From positions 1-64,000 of the forward strand of contig NZ_CACVCC010000002.1 of NCBI RefSeq assembly GCF_902729355.1: 64,000 nucleotides of DNA, given 5' to 3'. The translations under genes were made by a program, and so were the position numbers. The DNA is from Streptococcus sp. S784/96/1 (GTDB lineage: Bacteria > Bacillota > Bacilli > Lactobacillales > Streptococcaceae). Each line of letters begins with the position of its first letter. Position 1 is the first letter of the stretch. The notes under the pieces were generated by a model. It was not told the DNA's origin. It made no database searches and saw only the letters and a list, made by a program, of their open reading frames with translations. Positions 9,386 to 18,718 of this stretch are shown here, piece after piece.

Positions 9386-9829
9386 ATGTATCGTATTTCG
9401 GATTCTGAATGGGAAGTCATGCGTGTCATTTGGACAAAAGGACAGACGAGAAGTTCAGAGATTATTGCTACCTTGGCAGATAAGTTTTCTTGGTCAGATT
9501 CTACGATAAAAACATTACTGGGGCGTCTGGTTGATAAAGGCCTAGTATCAAGTCAAAGAGAGGGAAAGGCATTTATCTATCAAGCTAGGGTTTCTGAGAA
9601 ACAAGCTTATCGCGATGAAATTGAAATGATTTTTAATCGGATCTGTGTGACGGAGCACAGAAGTCTTATTGATTACTTGGTTTCTAAAATGCCGATGACC
9701 TTGTCAGATATTGAGCAGTTAGAAGCTTTGCTATTGTTAAAAAAAGAAAATGCTGTGGAACGAGTGATTTGCGATTGTATACCAGGGCAATGTCGTTGTG
9801 TCCGTCATGGGGAGGTAAAGCATGGTTAA
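9386..9829 (+). CDS. copY: Copper-responsive repressor CopY
   Basis: This 147-aa BlaI/MecI/CopY-family repressor binds cop boxes as a dimer. The winged-helix domain spans residues 1-75 ([20 protein letters not shown]). The C-terminal tail carries [10 protein letters not shown], the CxCxxxxCxC motif that binds copper or zinc and controls DNA release. It is first in the copYAZ operon, under two operators. Its last 8 nt overlap the copA start, so the two are translationally coupled. Confidence 0.96.
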   Translation: MYRISDSEWEVMRVIWTKGQTRSSEIIATLADKFSWSDSTIKTLLGRLVDKGLVSSQREGKAFIYQARVSEKQAYRDEIEMIFNRICVTEHRSLIDYLVSKMPMTLSDIEQLEALLLLKKENAVERVICDCIPGQCRCVRHGEVKHG

Positions 9830-12050
9830 AGAAACATTTGTTATAGATGGGATGACTTGTGCCTCATGTGTTCTTAATGTTGAAAATGCCGTAAAAAAAA
9901 TAGATGGTATTGAATCAGCAGTTGTTAATTTAACAACAGAGAAAATGTCTGTAGATTTTGACAGTGAAAAAGTTTCACCAGAGATGATTGCTGATGCAGT
10001 TGCAGACGCTGGATATGGAGCACATGTTTTTATTGAAGGGCAAGAAAAAAGTCAGGAGAATCGAGAGCAAGAGCATCTTTTAGGGATGAAGACGAGATTA
10101 ATTTGGTCTGCAGTATTCACCGTTCCTTTACTTTATATTTCTATGGGGTCAATGGTTGGTCTGCCTTTACCAGAATGGCTGGCGCATGAAATCTCACCGA
10201 TAATGTTTGCGCTCAGTCAGTTACTATTAACCTTGCCTGTTATGGTGATTAGCTGGAAATTTTATAGCAATGGTTTCAGGGCTCTCGCCAAAGGTCACCC
10301 TAATATGGATAGTCTTGTAGCAGTAGCTACTAGCGCAGCTTTTCTTTATAGCCTCTATAGTTCTTACCATGTTGTATCGGGTCACTATCATTTGACACAT
10401 GAGCTGTATTATGAATCAGTTGCGGTAATTTTGACCTTGATTACATTAGGAAAATTCTTTGAAACCTTGTCAAAGGGAAAAACTTCTGAAGCTATAAAAA
10501 AATTAATGCACTTATCTGCTAAAGAAGCACGTGTACTTCGCGATGGAAAAGAACTAATACTTCCTATTGACCAAGTGATTTTGGGTGATCTGATTATTGT
10601 CCGTCCGGGTGAAAAAATTGCAGTGGATGGTAAAGTCATCACAGGTTCTTCCTCTGTAGATGAGTCAATGTTGACGGGAGAATCTATCCCAGTAGAAAAA
10701 GGACTTGATAGCAAGGTTTTTGGAGGTTCTATCAATCGTCAAGGTTCTCTTACTGTTGTTGCTGAAAAATTGGGAGGTGAGACCCTTCTTTCACAGATTA
10801 TTAAATTAGTCGAGGACGCCCAGCAAACCAAAGCTCCTATTGCTAAAATTGCAGACCGTGTCTCAGGTGTTTTTGTTCCGATTGTTATGGCGATTGCAAT
10901 TATTTCTGGTTTGGCTTGGTACCTTATTGGTGGTGAAAGTTTTACCTTTGCGATGACAGTTGCGGTAGCTGTTCTTGTGATTGCTTGCCCGTGTGCCTTG
11001 GGGCTAGCGACACCGACTGCTATCATGGTTGGAACAGGTTTGGCAGCTTCAAATGGTATTCTTTTTAAAACGGGTGACAGTCTTGAAATGGCCCATCAGG
11101 TAGATACGATTGTTTTTGATAAAACTGGAACCATTACACGAGGCAAGCCAGAGTTGGTTTCTCTTTATATTTATGACAATAGCAAAGCTATCCTGCAGCT
11201 TTTAGCCTCTCTAGAGAGTTTGTCAGAACATCCGATTAGCTCTGCCATTGTTCAAAAGGCAAAGCAGGAAAAGATAGAACTGCTAGAGGTAACACACTTT
11301 GAATCATTGGCAGGATTTGGTTTAAAAGGAATCGTTAATGGGTATGAACTTTTAGTGGGGAATCATTCACTCATGGAAAAACACTGTATTGACTTATCAA
11401 AAATGGAAGCCGATTTTAATCAGTTGATAAGTGAGGGACAAACCCCTGTTTTAGCAGCAATTGATGGTCAATTAGTCGGACTGATAGGGGTGGCCGATCA
11501 ATTAAAAGAAGACAGTCAAAAAGCCATTAAAAGTCTGCAGAAAAATGGTTTAGAATTAATTATGTTGACTGGAGATCATGAGGTGACTGCGCAAACCATT
11601 GCTCAAAAAGCAGGAATTAATAAAGTCATCAGCCAAGTCTTGCCAGATCAAAAGGCACAAGTTATTGAAGATCTTCAATCTCAAGGTAAAAAAGTGGCCA
11701 TGGTAGGAGATGGAATCAATGATGCCCCTGCATTAGCTCTAGCAGATATTGGTATTGCCATGGGTGCTGGGACTGATATTGCAATCGAATCTGCTGATGT
11801 GGTGCTGATGAAGCCTGACTTGATGGATGTGACGAAGGTTCTTAAGGTCAGTCAATCAACTTTAATAGCTATTAAAGAAAATCTCTTTTGGGCCTTTATT
11901 TATAATGTTTTAGCGATTCCGGTTGCTATGGGTGTATTACATCTATTTGGAGGTCCCCTTCTCAATCCCATGTTAGCAGGTCTTGCGATGAGCTTTAGTT
12001 CGGTTTCTGTGGTGGCAAATAGCCTCCGATTGAAATTAAAAAAACTCTAA
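9822..12050 (+). CDS. copA: Copper-exporting P1B-type ATPase
   Basis: CopA pumps Cu(I) out across the cytoplasmic membrane. The 742-aa protein has one N-terminal heavy-metal domain with GMTCASC (residues 10-16), transmembrane helices, the actuator loop MLTGES, the intramembrane metal site ACPCALG, the phosphorylation site DKTGT, SEHPIS and the hinge GDGINDAPA. All catalytic motifs are intact. It overlaps copY and is followed by copZ after 40 nt. Confidence 0.97.
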   Translation: MVKETFVIDGMTCASCVLNVENAVKKIDGIESAVVNLTTEKMSVDFDSEKVSPEMIADAVADAGYGAHVFIEGQEKSQENREQEHLLGMKTRLIWSAVFTVPLLYISMGSMVGLPLPEWLAHEISPIMFALSQLLLTLPVMVISWKFYSNGFRALAKGHPNMDSLVAVATSAAFLYSLYSSYHVVSGHYHLTHELYYESVAVILTLITLGKFFETLSKGKTSEAIKKLMHLSAKEARVLRDGKELILPIDQVILGDLIIVRPGEKIAVDGKVITGSSSVDESMLTGESIPVEKGLDSKVFGGSINRQGSLTVVAEKLGGETLLSQIIKLVEDAQQTKAPIAKIADRVSGVFVPIVMAIAIISGLAWYLIGGESFTFAMTVAVAVLVIACPCALGLATPTAIMVGTGLAASNGILFKTGDSLEMAHQVDTIVFDKTGTITRGKPELVSLYIYDNSKAILQLLASLESLSEHPISSAIVQKAKQEKIELLEVTHFESLAGFGLKGIVNGYELLVGNHSLMEKHCIDLSKMEADFNQLISEGQTPVLAAIDGQLVGLIGVADQLKEDSQKAIKSLQKNGLELIMLTGDHEVTAQTIAQKAGINKVISQVLPDQKAQVIEDLQSQGKKVAMVGDGINDAPALALADIGIAMGAGTDIAIESADVVLMKPDLMDVTKVLKVSQSTLIAIKENLFWAFIYNVLAIPVAMGVLHLFGGPLLNPMLAGLAMSFSSVSVVANSLRLKLKKL

Positions 12051-12090
12051 AACCAGTCCATAATTGGTTATTAAATGAAAGGAAAATAAC

Positions 12091-12291
12091 ATGAAAACTT
12101 ATCAAATCATTGGAATGAAATGCGATGGCTGTGTTAAAACAGTCACTGAAAAACTCTCAAAAGTTCCAGGGGTTAAATCAGTTCAAGTTGATCTTGAGAA
12201 AAAACAAGTAACAATAGAAGGGAAAACGTTAAAGTTTTTGCTCAAAGGTGCCTTAAAGGGAACTAAATTTGAACTTGGTGAAGAAGTTTAA
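12091..12291 (+). CDS. copZ: Copper chaperone CopZ
   Basis: The 66-aa protein is a single heavy-metal-associated domain with GMKCDGC (residues 8-14), which carries Cu(I) to CopY or CopA. The ribosome binding site GAAAGGA lies before the ATG. It is the last gene of the cop operon and is followed by a terminator. Confidence 0.93.
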   Translation: MKTYQIIGMKCDGCVKTVTEKLSKVPGVKSVQVDLEKKQVTIEGKTLKFLLKGALKGTKFELGEEV

Positions 12292-12302
12292 TATGTTGAA
12301 AA

Positions 12303-12357
12303 GTGGGAGAGATTTCTTTGAATGCGGAGTGTCTAAAGAAATTTCCTCCCCTATTTT
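12303..12357 (+). terminator. cop operon terminator
   Basis: GTGGGAGAGATTTCTTT (12303-12319) pairs with AAAGAAATTTCCTCCCC (12335-12351), with minor mismatches, and is followed by TATTTTTAT. Confidence 0.8.
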
Positions 12358-12566
12358 TATGATATGATGTAACCCTTTTCTTTCTTAGAAAATCATGGTA
12401 AACTAAGAGAGCTAAAGAGGACATTACTATAATTTAGTATATGAAATGGTCAATATATTTTAGGCCTCTAAATAGGTAAACTCACTAGCAAATCAGTTAT
12501 CAATTATTTTTTAGAAGGAATATAAAACGGTCTTATACAGAGCAGAAACTCTTATTTCAGACAGTT

Positions 12567-13190
12567 TTGGTAATATCATTGGACGGGACATTTTGGAATA
12601 TTTTAAGTTTGATTGGAACGGTTGCTTTTGCTTTATCAGGTGCTATTGTGGCTATGGAGGAAGAGTTTGATATCTTAGGGATTTTTGTCCTAGGGTTTAT
12701 GACAGCGTTTGGTGGTGGAACTATCCGAAATCTTCTGATAGGGCTCCCTATGTCGGCACTTTGGAGTCAAGGGATAAGTTTTAATGTGGCTTTTGTAGCC
12801 ATACTTCTTCTCTTTTTGATGCCACATGTAGTAGCTCGTCATTGGGAACGTGCAGGGCTTTTAACAGATGCTATAGGCCTTGCGGCTTTTTCAATTCAGG
12901 GAGCAATTTATGCTGAGAATTTAGGTCAACCACTGAGTGCTGTGATTGTGGCAGCGGTGTTAACGGGAACAGGTGGTGGTGTTGTCCGTGATGTTTTAGC
13001 AGGGCGTAAACCGGGTGTTCTTCGTAGTGAGATTTATGCAGGATGGTCGATTTTAGTAGCGATATTAATCCATTATCGTATTATTCACAGTGAATTTGCT
13101 TATTACTTTTTAGTTGTTGTGATTACTAGCTTGAGAGTTTATGGGGTTAAGCATAATTGGCATTTACCAAAGGCTAAGTGGTCGAAATAG
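12567..13190 (+). CDS. UPF0126/YicG-type trimeric cation channel family protein
   Basis: This 207-aa membrane protein has about six to seven helices arranged as two similar halves. Each half has a glycine-rich conserved site: FGGGTIRNLL and TGTGGGVVRDVL, diagnostic of the YicG/TRIC-like family. Some bacterial members conduct K+; the ion here is unknown. No ATG is available near the conserved N-terminus. TTG 12567 is used here; TTG 12579 is an alternative, and neither has a strong ribosome binding site. An AGAAGG lies at 12513-12518, too far upstream. A CGGTAA/TTACCG stem follows at 13284-13305. Confidence 0.82.
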   Translation: MVISLDGTFWNILSLIGTVAFALSGAIVAMEEEFDILGIFVLGFMTAFGGGTIRNLLIGLPMSALWSQGISFNVAFVAILLLFLMPHVVARHWERAGLLTDAIGLAAFSIQGAIYAENLGQPLSAVIVAAVLTGTGGGVVRDVLAGRKPGVLRSEIYAGWSILVAILIHYRIIHSEFAYYFLVVVITSLRVYGVKHNWHLPKAKWSK

Positions 13191-13298
13191 TTTGATATCA
13201 TTTAGTCCTGATGACTAGCTGTTAAAAAGGTTTCTTATTGTTCCAAAGGGATAAAAAGGTTACTTAATGCTTACTTGTGACAACGGTAATATTTCTCC

Positions 13299-13326
13299 TT
13301 TACCGTTATCTATTCTATGCTATAAT
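13299..13326 (+). promoter_or_regulatory. Promoter of the HAD phosphatase gene
   Basis: TTTACC (13299-13304), 16 nt, TATAAT (13321-13326) with a TG extension at 13318-13319. The start codon is about 90 nt downstream. Confidence 0.6.
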
Positions 13327-13417
13327 AGAATGGAAAGGGAGTAACTTTGAAATGTGATTAAAATAGGAGTTGGGCCTGGTTGCTTGAATTTGTAAAGGAA
13401 AGTTCGAAGGATAGAAT

Positions 13418-14233
13418 ATGATTAAACTTATTGCAATTGATATGGATGGTACTCTTCTTGACCATAATAAAAAGATTCCTGAAGATAACATTATTGCGAT
13501 TCGAAAGGCAGCAGAAGCAGGTATAAAGGTTGTTATTTGCACAGGTCGTATGCAGTCTGGTGTCATTCCATATTTTGAACAATTGGATTTTGCAGGTCAT
13601 GATGAATATGCGATTTTAAACAATGGTTGTTCGGTTCACCATACTTCTGACTGGAGTTTACACTCGTATTCAGAGCTTCTGCGTGAGGATGTGGCTCTTT
13701 TGGCAAAAGCTAGTGCAGATTACCCAGGTGTTTATTTAACTTTTGCAGATCAGATTAATTACACGGTTTTGGAAAATGTTGTTCCAGATCTTGTTGCTTA
13801 CGATGCAGGATTAGTTTTTACGGAAGCAAAACCTGTCAATTTAGGAACTGTTTTTGACAATAGACCAATTTTTCAAGCGATGTATCTTGCTGAAAAGTCT
13901 GTTTTGGATATTTTTCAGGCTGAGCAAGCAGAACTTTTATCGAAAACATTTAGTACGGTGCGTAGCCAATCCTATATTTTTGAAGCAATGCCTAAAGGAG
14001 TTACGAAGGCAAGTGCACTGGCGAAATTATCTGCGGATCTTGGTTATTCTCCTGAGGAAGTAATGGCGATAGGAGATGCAGATAATGATTTGGAAATGCT
14101 AGCTTTTGCGGGAGTTAGTGTTGCTATGGGGAATGCTACTGAAACGGTTAAATCAATAGCAAAATATGAAACGAGTAGCTGTGATGAAGCGGGAGTAGCA
14201 CGAGCGATTGAAACCTATGCTTTGAAGAAGTAA
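13418..14233 (+). CDS. Cof-type HAD-superfamily phosphatase
   Basis: The 271-aa protein is a class IIB HAD hydrolase, a family whose members usually dephosphorylate sugar phosphates or related small molecules in the cytoplasm. Motif I is DMDGTLLD (nucleophile Asp), motif II ICTGR, and motif IV GDADNDLEML. The C2-type cap lies between about residues 85 and 185. AAGGATAG precedes the ATG. A degV gene follows behind its own extended -10. The substrate is unknown. Confidence 0.9.
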   Translation: MIKLIAIDMDGTLLDHNKKIPEDNIIAIRKAAEAGIKVVICTGRMQSGVIPYFEQLDFAGHDEYAILNNGCSVHHTSDWSLHSYSELLREDVALLAKASADYPGVYLTFADQINYTVLENVVPDLVAYDAGLVFTEAKPVNLGTVFDNRPIFQAMYLAEKSVLDIFQAEQAELLSKTFSTVRSQSYIFEAMPKGVTKASALAKLSADLGYSPEEVMAIGDADNDLEMLAFAGVSVAMGNATETVKSIAKYETSSCDEAGVARAIETYALKK

Positions 14234-14256
14234 TACTGGTAAAAATTTTGAAACTG

Positions 14257-14265
14257 TGCTATAAT
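14257..14265 (+). promoter_or_regulatory. Extended -10 of the degV gene
   Basis: TGCTATAAT lies about 44 nt before the GGAGG-preceded start; no clear -35 was seen. Confidence 0.5.
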
Positions 14266-14308
14266 TAGCATAGTTTGATAATTGAAATACATTCCTTGGA
14301 GGAAAATG

Positions 14309-15154
14309 ATGATGTGGAAGATTGTAGCTGATTCTGGCTGTAACTTTAGAGAATTAGAGAATCTTGCTAACGGAACAGAATTTGTATCTGTTCCTTTAAC
14401 AATTCAAATAGGATCTGAAGTCTATGTAGATGATAGCGGGCTTGATATTGACCAAATGATGGCTAATATGTATGCGTCATCAGCACCTGCAAGTTCAGCT
14501 TGTCCAAGTCCAGATGCCTATGCAAGAGCTTTTGAGGGAGCACAAAATATTCTAGTTTTTACAATTACAGGTGGCTTATCAGGGAGCTATAATAGTGCTC
14601 GAGTAGCCAAGGAAATGTTGCTTGAAGAGTATCCAAATGTTAATATCCATATTGTGGATACTTTATCAGCAGGAGGTGAAATTGATCTCTTGGTCCTTCA
14701 TGCTAAAAGTCTCATTGAAAAAGGTCTTGGATTTGAAGATGTCGTTTTAGGAATGAAAGCCTATCGGGCTAAAACGAAATTGATATTCGCTCTTGCTAAA
14801 GTTGATAATTTAGTAAAAAATGGACGATTAAGTAAATTGTTAGGAAAAGTTGTTGGCTTACTCAATATCCGTATGGTTGGTGAAGCTAGCGACGAAGGGA
14901 AATTAGAGCTTCTTCAGAAACCTCGTGGACAGAAAAGAGCGGTTGTTGCCTTAGTTGAAGAAATGCTAAAAGCGGGTTATCAAGGTGGAAAAGCGATTAT
15001 TGCCCATCATAACAATGATAAAATTTGCCAGCAAATTAGAGAGGCGATTCATGCTAAGTTCCCAGGCGCAGACATTCAAGATGTTCCAACATCAGGACTT
15101 TGTTCATTCTATGCTGAAGAAGGTGGTCTTCTGATGGGATATGAAATTGCTTAA
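14309..15154 (+). CDS. DegV-family fatty-acid-binding protein
   Basis: DegV/FakB-type proteins bind a fatty acid and present it to the FakA kinase. This member has the N-terminal ADSGCN loop, FTITGGLSGSYNSA (the Ser/Gly fatty-acid carboxylate loop) and LVKNGRLSK. Three consecutive ATG codons occur at 14306, 14309 and 14312; GGAGG at 14298-14302 gives the best spacing to 14309. No fakA is nearby. Whether this is FakB1- or FakB2-like cannot be decided here. Confidence 0.88.
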   Translation: MMWKIVADSGCNFRELENLANGTEFVSVPLTIQIGSEVYVDDSGLDIDQMMANMYASSAPASSACPSPDAYARAFEGAQNILVFTITGGLSGSYNSARVAKEMLLEEYPNVNIHIVDTLSAGGEIDLLVLHAKSLIEKGLGFEDVVLGMKAYRAKTKLIFALAKVDNLVKNGRLSKLLGKVVGLLNIRMVGEASDEGKLELLQKPRGQKRAVVALVEEMLKAGYQGGKAIIAHHNNDKICQQIREAIHAKFPGADIQDVPTSGLCSFYAEEGGLLMGYEIA

Positions 15155-15199
15155 TGATTATAAATATTTTATACACAAAAAGTATAACGTCATTGAACT

Positions 15200-15762
15200 G
15201 TTCCCCCGTCAAGTGGACAATGAAATAATAAAAGATTAAGCAACGGCCTTGTCCCTCAATTCAAGAGGGGCAAGGCCGTTGTGCTTCTCTTGAAATCGTT
15301 CGTTATTGTAAAAATCGATATAGTCATCAATATCATAAACTAATTCCTCAAATGTCTTGTAGGTCTTCAAATCATAACATTCCGTCTTAAAGTGACCAAA
15401 GAAACTCTCAATTGGCGCATTGTCAATGCATTTACCAACTCGTTACCTAGAGTGTGGCATCTGATATTGGGGCGTTACCATCCAGTATTCCCGTGAAGTG
15501 TATTGACTTCCTCGTCCAAGTAGTACTTTCTCTTAGTCCTGCTATACCTAGCTGTTGGTATTTACGAACCCAAGTCCTAATGGTGGTATCACTAACGCCA
15601 TATTCCCTTATTAAGCTTGAAATGGATTTCCCTTTTTCTAGATACAAGTTAACAATCTCTAGTTTTTCTTCTACTGATTTTGGAATTCTTTTTGACATAC
15701 GAAAACTCCCCTTTTAGTTTCTAGTGAATTTTTGTTTTTTCACTGTCCACTATAAGGGGAGT
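15200..15762 (-). mobile_element. IS3-family (IS150-like) element with internal deletion
   Basis: The ends are imperfect inverted repeats: one end reads TTCCCCCGTCAAGTGGACAA on the plus strand, and the other, on the minus strand, reads TCCCCTTATAGTGGACAGTG. Inside are only the start of OrfA and the end of OrfB, so at about 560 bp the element is less than half the usual length for this group and cannot encode a working transposase. Confidence 0.8.
15236..15698 (-). pseudogene. Fused remnant of IS3-type OrfA and OrfB transposase
   Basis: Read on the minus strand, residues 1 to about 60 (SVEEKLEIVNLYLEKG, TTIRTWVRKYQQLG) are an OrfA helix-turn-helix. After a junction near 15440-15530 the reading moves to another frame, where CIDNAPIESFFGHFKTE and NNERFQEKHNGLAPLELR give the C-terminal end of OrfB with its catalytic Glu region. 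The parts between, including the first two catalytic Asp residues, are deleted, and stops interrupt the junction. Confidence 0.85.
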
Positions 15763-16020
15763 ATATCACATGTTGAAGAGTGACCTTATGCTTTTTTACT
15801 ATGGATATAGCGATTCTATACTTGTCAAAAGTCAAAATGATTTTCCTAAAAAAGTTTGAGAGCCTTCTTGGGAGTTTTATTTCATCTTGACAGGTCTAAG
15901 TTTACTCGCTTTCTCATTTTTAAGCTCAGTCTGAAAGTATCTTTATGGCCCATAAAATTACAAAAAATACCAGTAATAATACATTGTGAAACAACCATAA
16001 GGTGATAGAAGTAATACTTA

Positions 16021-16982
16021 ACCCGTGGTGCTAGTTAATAAAATATCTCAAATGATAAGCCAGTATGATTTGTTCGATTCTCAATTGTAGTCCCCTAATG
16101 CTTCTCGTTAATGTGTGTTCAATATTAAATAGCGCACAAAGTTCAGAAAAGCGAGTTTCGATCGTTCTTCTCATGACAAGTAACTGCCAGTGATTATGCT
16201 GTTCTGCACCAACCATGTTTTGACGTAAAGGTGTCCATATGTGATAGCATTTCTGTTCTAAGCTATCTTTTAGCTCTTGACTGAGATAGCCTAAATCGGC
16301 AAGAACTACAGATTGCCTACAGTCTTCTAGGAGTTCATCAACGACTTTAATGTCGTGAACAGAGTCTGGTGCCACAACATAGTTGAGAATAAACCCCGAT
16401 AAAGTGACCAACATATGGACTTTAAAACCATAGACCAAAGGTTTTTAGCGGCTTATACCCAATATCAGCGAAATCATTGAAAATCTTGGCTCTATGATTG
16501 CGAATAGGCTGGCAAAGCGGCAAGGGAAAACTGTCCATAATCACAATAGTATCTGGCGAGATTGCCCCACTCAAGGCATGTCGAATGAGTTGAACCAACC
16601 AAATCAATTGTTTTGTTCGTCTGTTAAATCGGCTTCTTTCTAGTAAGTTGCCACCAAAGAAAAATTGACAAATTCACTAGATAAAAAATGGCGTTGAGAG
16701 GTAATGCCTAACTCAGCTTGAAGTAGTAATAAAACAAGAAGAGACTCATCTGAAACTTTGGCTAAAACGATATTGCGACGATGTTTCAACGAATCGGGGC
16801 AGTAAGTACGATAAAATTGGGAACTGATTTGGGATAATTGTTTGATATTCCATTGGAAATGATGGGATTTAGCGGTATACTGTAAGTGGCTCATTAGGAC
16901 TACCTCCTGTTTGTTTTGTCACTTACAGTATAGTCCTTTTGGTTTTTTTATTGTCGTTGAAAATCAACTAGCACCACGGGTA
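16021..16982 (-). mobile_element. IS982-like insertion sequence with 8-bp target duplication
   Basis: Terminal inverted repeats ACCCGTGGTGCTAGTT at 16021 and its complement ending at 16982 bound a 962-bp element. Both sides carry the same 8-bp flank AATACTTA (16013-16020 and 16983-16990), a clean target-site duplication. The transposase inside is frameshifted. Confidence 0.9.
16031..16894 (-). pseudogene. Frameshifted IS982-family transposase
   Basis: The minus strand starts at ATG 16894 behind AGGAGG. The product is broken into three frames: the N-terminal part (YRTYCPDSLKHRRNIVLAKV) to about 16640, a middle part (PDTIVIMDSFPLPLCQPIRN) to about 16422, and the C-terminal part (VVLADLGYLSQELKDSL, TRFSELCALFNIEHT). 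Together they cover most of an IS982 DDE transposase, but at least two frameshifts, near 16640 and 16430, make it inactive. Confidence 0.88.
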
Positions 16983-16984
16983 AT

Positions 16985-17460
16985 ACTTAACAAAAATCAA
17001 AAATTACTTTTTGTTCCGTTCTTAAGAGTGCGGACAATCAAAAGGGGTCTTTTTCGAAGTGGGAAATAAAGTTGACAAAGTCTGCCTCAAAATCTCCTAC
17101 GGTGATCTCGTTGCTAGATTTGAGCCTGTTTATCGCAGTAGATGCTTGGTTCTACATGTTGACTCCTTGATATTGTCCAACCTAATCATCCCCTTTTGGT
17201 GGAATTACTACGACATTGATTTTCAATTTCGGTAGTGCTCCTAAAAGCTGTTCTTAACAAGCGTAAACTCTGAACTCTCTCATTTCTAAGGTAACTCTCC
17301 TGTTTCTCAGTGATAGGATTTGACAGTCCTTCCCTAGATAATCAAATTCCATCCGTTCCACCGATAAGAATATCACTATGGTGAAAGAAACGTCTTTTAG
17401 TTTATATGTTCGTAAACTTTTATTTTTAACTAAACTGCTAATTTTGATTCTGAATGAGTA
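16985..17460. repeat. MITE-like repeat family R2, copy 1
   Basis: The left end TACTTAACAAAAATCAAAAA and the right end, which on the other strand reads TACTCATTCAGAATCAAAAT, form terminal inverted repeats. The interior shares many blocks with the copy at 50425, for example GAGCCTGTTT-TCGCAGTAGATG and GTCCAACCTAAT. The element is flanked by TAA on both sides if the IS982 insertion is removed. It has no credible ORF, so it is a non-autonomous element. Its left end is where the IS982 inserted. Confidence 0.7.
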
Positions 17461-17513
17461 TAAATTGTAATGGGGGTAAAGGGGGTATTATTTTCAAACT
17501 AAACGATAATAAA

Positions 17514-17561
17514 AACCTTCAGACTTGTAATAGACTATCTTATTACAAGTCTGAAGGTTAT
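17514..17561. terminator. Perfect 19-bp bidirectional terminator
   Basis: AACCTTCAGACTTGTAATA (17514-17532) and its exact complement at 17541-17559 with an 8-nt loop form a very stable stem. It lies behind the stop codon of the minus-strand gene at 17568, with T-rich sequence on both sides. Confidence 0.85.
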
Positions 17562-17567
17562 TTTTGG

Positions 17568-18098
17568 TTATTGTTGAGAGACTGCAAGTGTTGTTTGTTC
17601 ACTATAGGTAGATTGAATGGCTGTAGATACAACATCAAGTCGTTGTTGGAGCTCCGCTTTTTTTTCCGCAGACGTTAACAGATTAATAGCAGCCTGTGCA
17701 ACTTCGACATTATAAAGGATGCGATATCCTTCAGCATTTACGACAGCCGTTTCAGCTGCTGTTTGGTTAGCCAATTCGGTACTTGCCGTATCAAGCCGCT
17801 TTTGAAGCTCGTCTTTCTTAGTTTGATCTGCTATATTTGCAACTTGATCTTGAAGTGCCACTAATTTTTCGTTGCTTGGTGTATTTTCTAAATCGGAGAG
17901 AGCGTTCTCTAACTCCATTAATTGTTTCTCTTCGGGTGATAATTCTTCCTCAGTCGTTGAAATTTCACGACTATTAGCTGTTTGGGTGCTTGCTTGATAA
18001 GCCCCAAAATTTCGGCCAAATACTAGGTATAAAGCAGCCAATGCTGATAGGACAATAACGCTGAGAAAAAGATAAAAATATTCGCTTTTTGATTTCAT
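17568..18098 (-). CDS. Membrane-anchored helical protein of unknown function
   Basis: This 176-aa protein has a short cytoplasmic N-terminus (MKSKSEYFY), one membrane helix at about residues 9-28 (LFLSVIVLSALAALYLVFG), and a long acidic, Ala/Glu/Gln-rich outside region. That region holds two related segments, KKDELQKRLDTASTEL and KKAELQQRLDVVSTAI, each followed by Ala/Thr-rich sequence, which suggests duplicated helical hairpins like those of small bacterial surface domains. I cannot name a family. It is monocistronic and ends at a strong terminator; the neighbours are a repeat element and a divergent lipoprotein gene. Confidence 0.75.
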   Translation of the reverse strand: MKSKSEYFYLFLSVIVLSALAALYLVFGRNFGAYQASTQTANSREISTTEEELSPEEKQLMELENALSDLENTPSNEKLVALQDQVANIADQTKKDELQKRLDTASTELANQTAAETAVVNAEGYRILYNVEVAQAAINLLTSAEKKAELQQRLDVVSTAIQSTYSEQTTLAVSQQ

Positions 18099-18326
18099 AG
18101 AACTTCCTTACTAAAAATTACAAAATAATACAGTATATATTATAAAGGAAATGTTACAAATTTCAACAGATTTTACAAAAAAGTTGAGAAAAAAGTAGTT
18201 TTTAGAAAAATATTAGACAGAGAGTAGGTTTGGGGAAAATAGGTTAGTTAAAAGATTATAGGGCGGAGGAGTATTATGTTCTTCCGATGCTGGTAAATTA
18301 TACTATTGTACATTAAGGAGAATGAA

Positions 18327-18707
18327 GTGAAGGTAACAAGATGCTTGAGATATGTCATTTTGAGTGTGATTGGGGTATGTATTCTTACAGCCTGCGGAGC
18401 TAAAAATGATAATGGTACCTATGTCTATCAAGTAGATGCTCCGCACGTTAATGGAAGATATGATGAAGGTGAAGCAACTTGGGAAGTTACTACTGAGATT
18501 GATGGTGAAACAGGTTCGTTAACTTTTGAGACTTTGTCAGATGATGGTAACGATAAAGATAGTCAAAAGTTAACAGTTGATCAAGATAGGAAAACATTAA
18601 CAGCTGAAAATGATGGCTCAACAGTGGATTATACCATTGAAGGGAATGTGTTAACATTGGATACGGATGATTCAAGATTGGAACAGGCGGAGTTTGTGAA
18701 AGAATAG
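18327..18707 (+). CDS. Small lipoprotein of unknown function
   Basis: GTG 18327 is chosen because AAGGAG (18315-18320) lies 6 nt before it. The 126-aa product starts with a signal peptide (MKVTRCLRYVILSVIGVCI) ending in the lipobox LTAC-G, so it should be lipid-anchored on the outer face of the membrane. The mature part is short and acidic (Asp, Glu, Thr rich), with predicted beta strands, and resembles small lipocalin-like or DUF-type lipoproteins; I cannot assign it. The following membrane-protein gene starts 11 nt later, so the two form a pair. Confidence 0.8.
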   Translation: MKVTRCLRYVILSVIGVCILTACGAKNDNGTYVYQVDAPHVNGRYDEGEATWEVTTEIDGETGSLTFETLSDDGNDKDSQKLTVDQDRKTLTAENDGSTVDYTIEGNVLTLDTDDSRLEQAEFVKE

Positions 18708-18718
18708 TAGGTGATGGA

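Noticed and set aside
15763..16012. A third, degenerate R2 end (TACTTGTCAAAAGTCAAAAT at 15819)
   Set aside because: About 16 of 20 bases match the R2 end, but no matching right end or interior blocks were found, so chance cannot be excluded.
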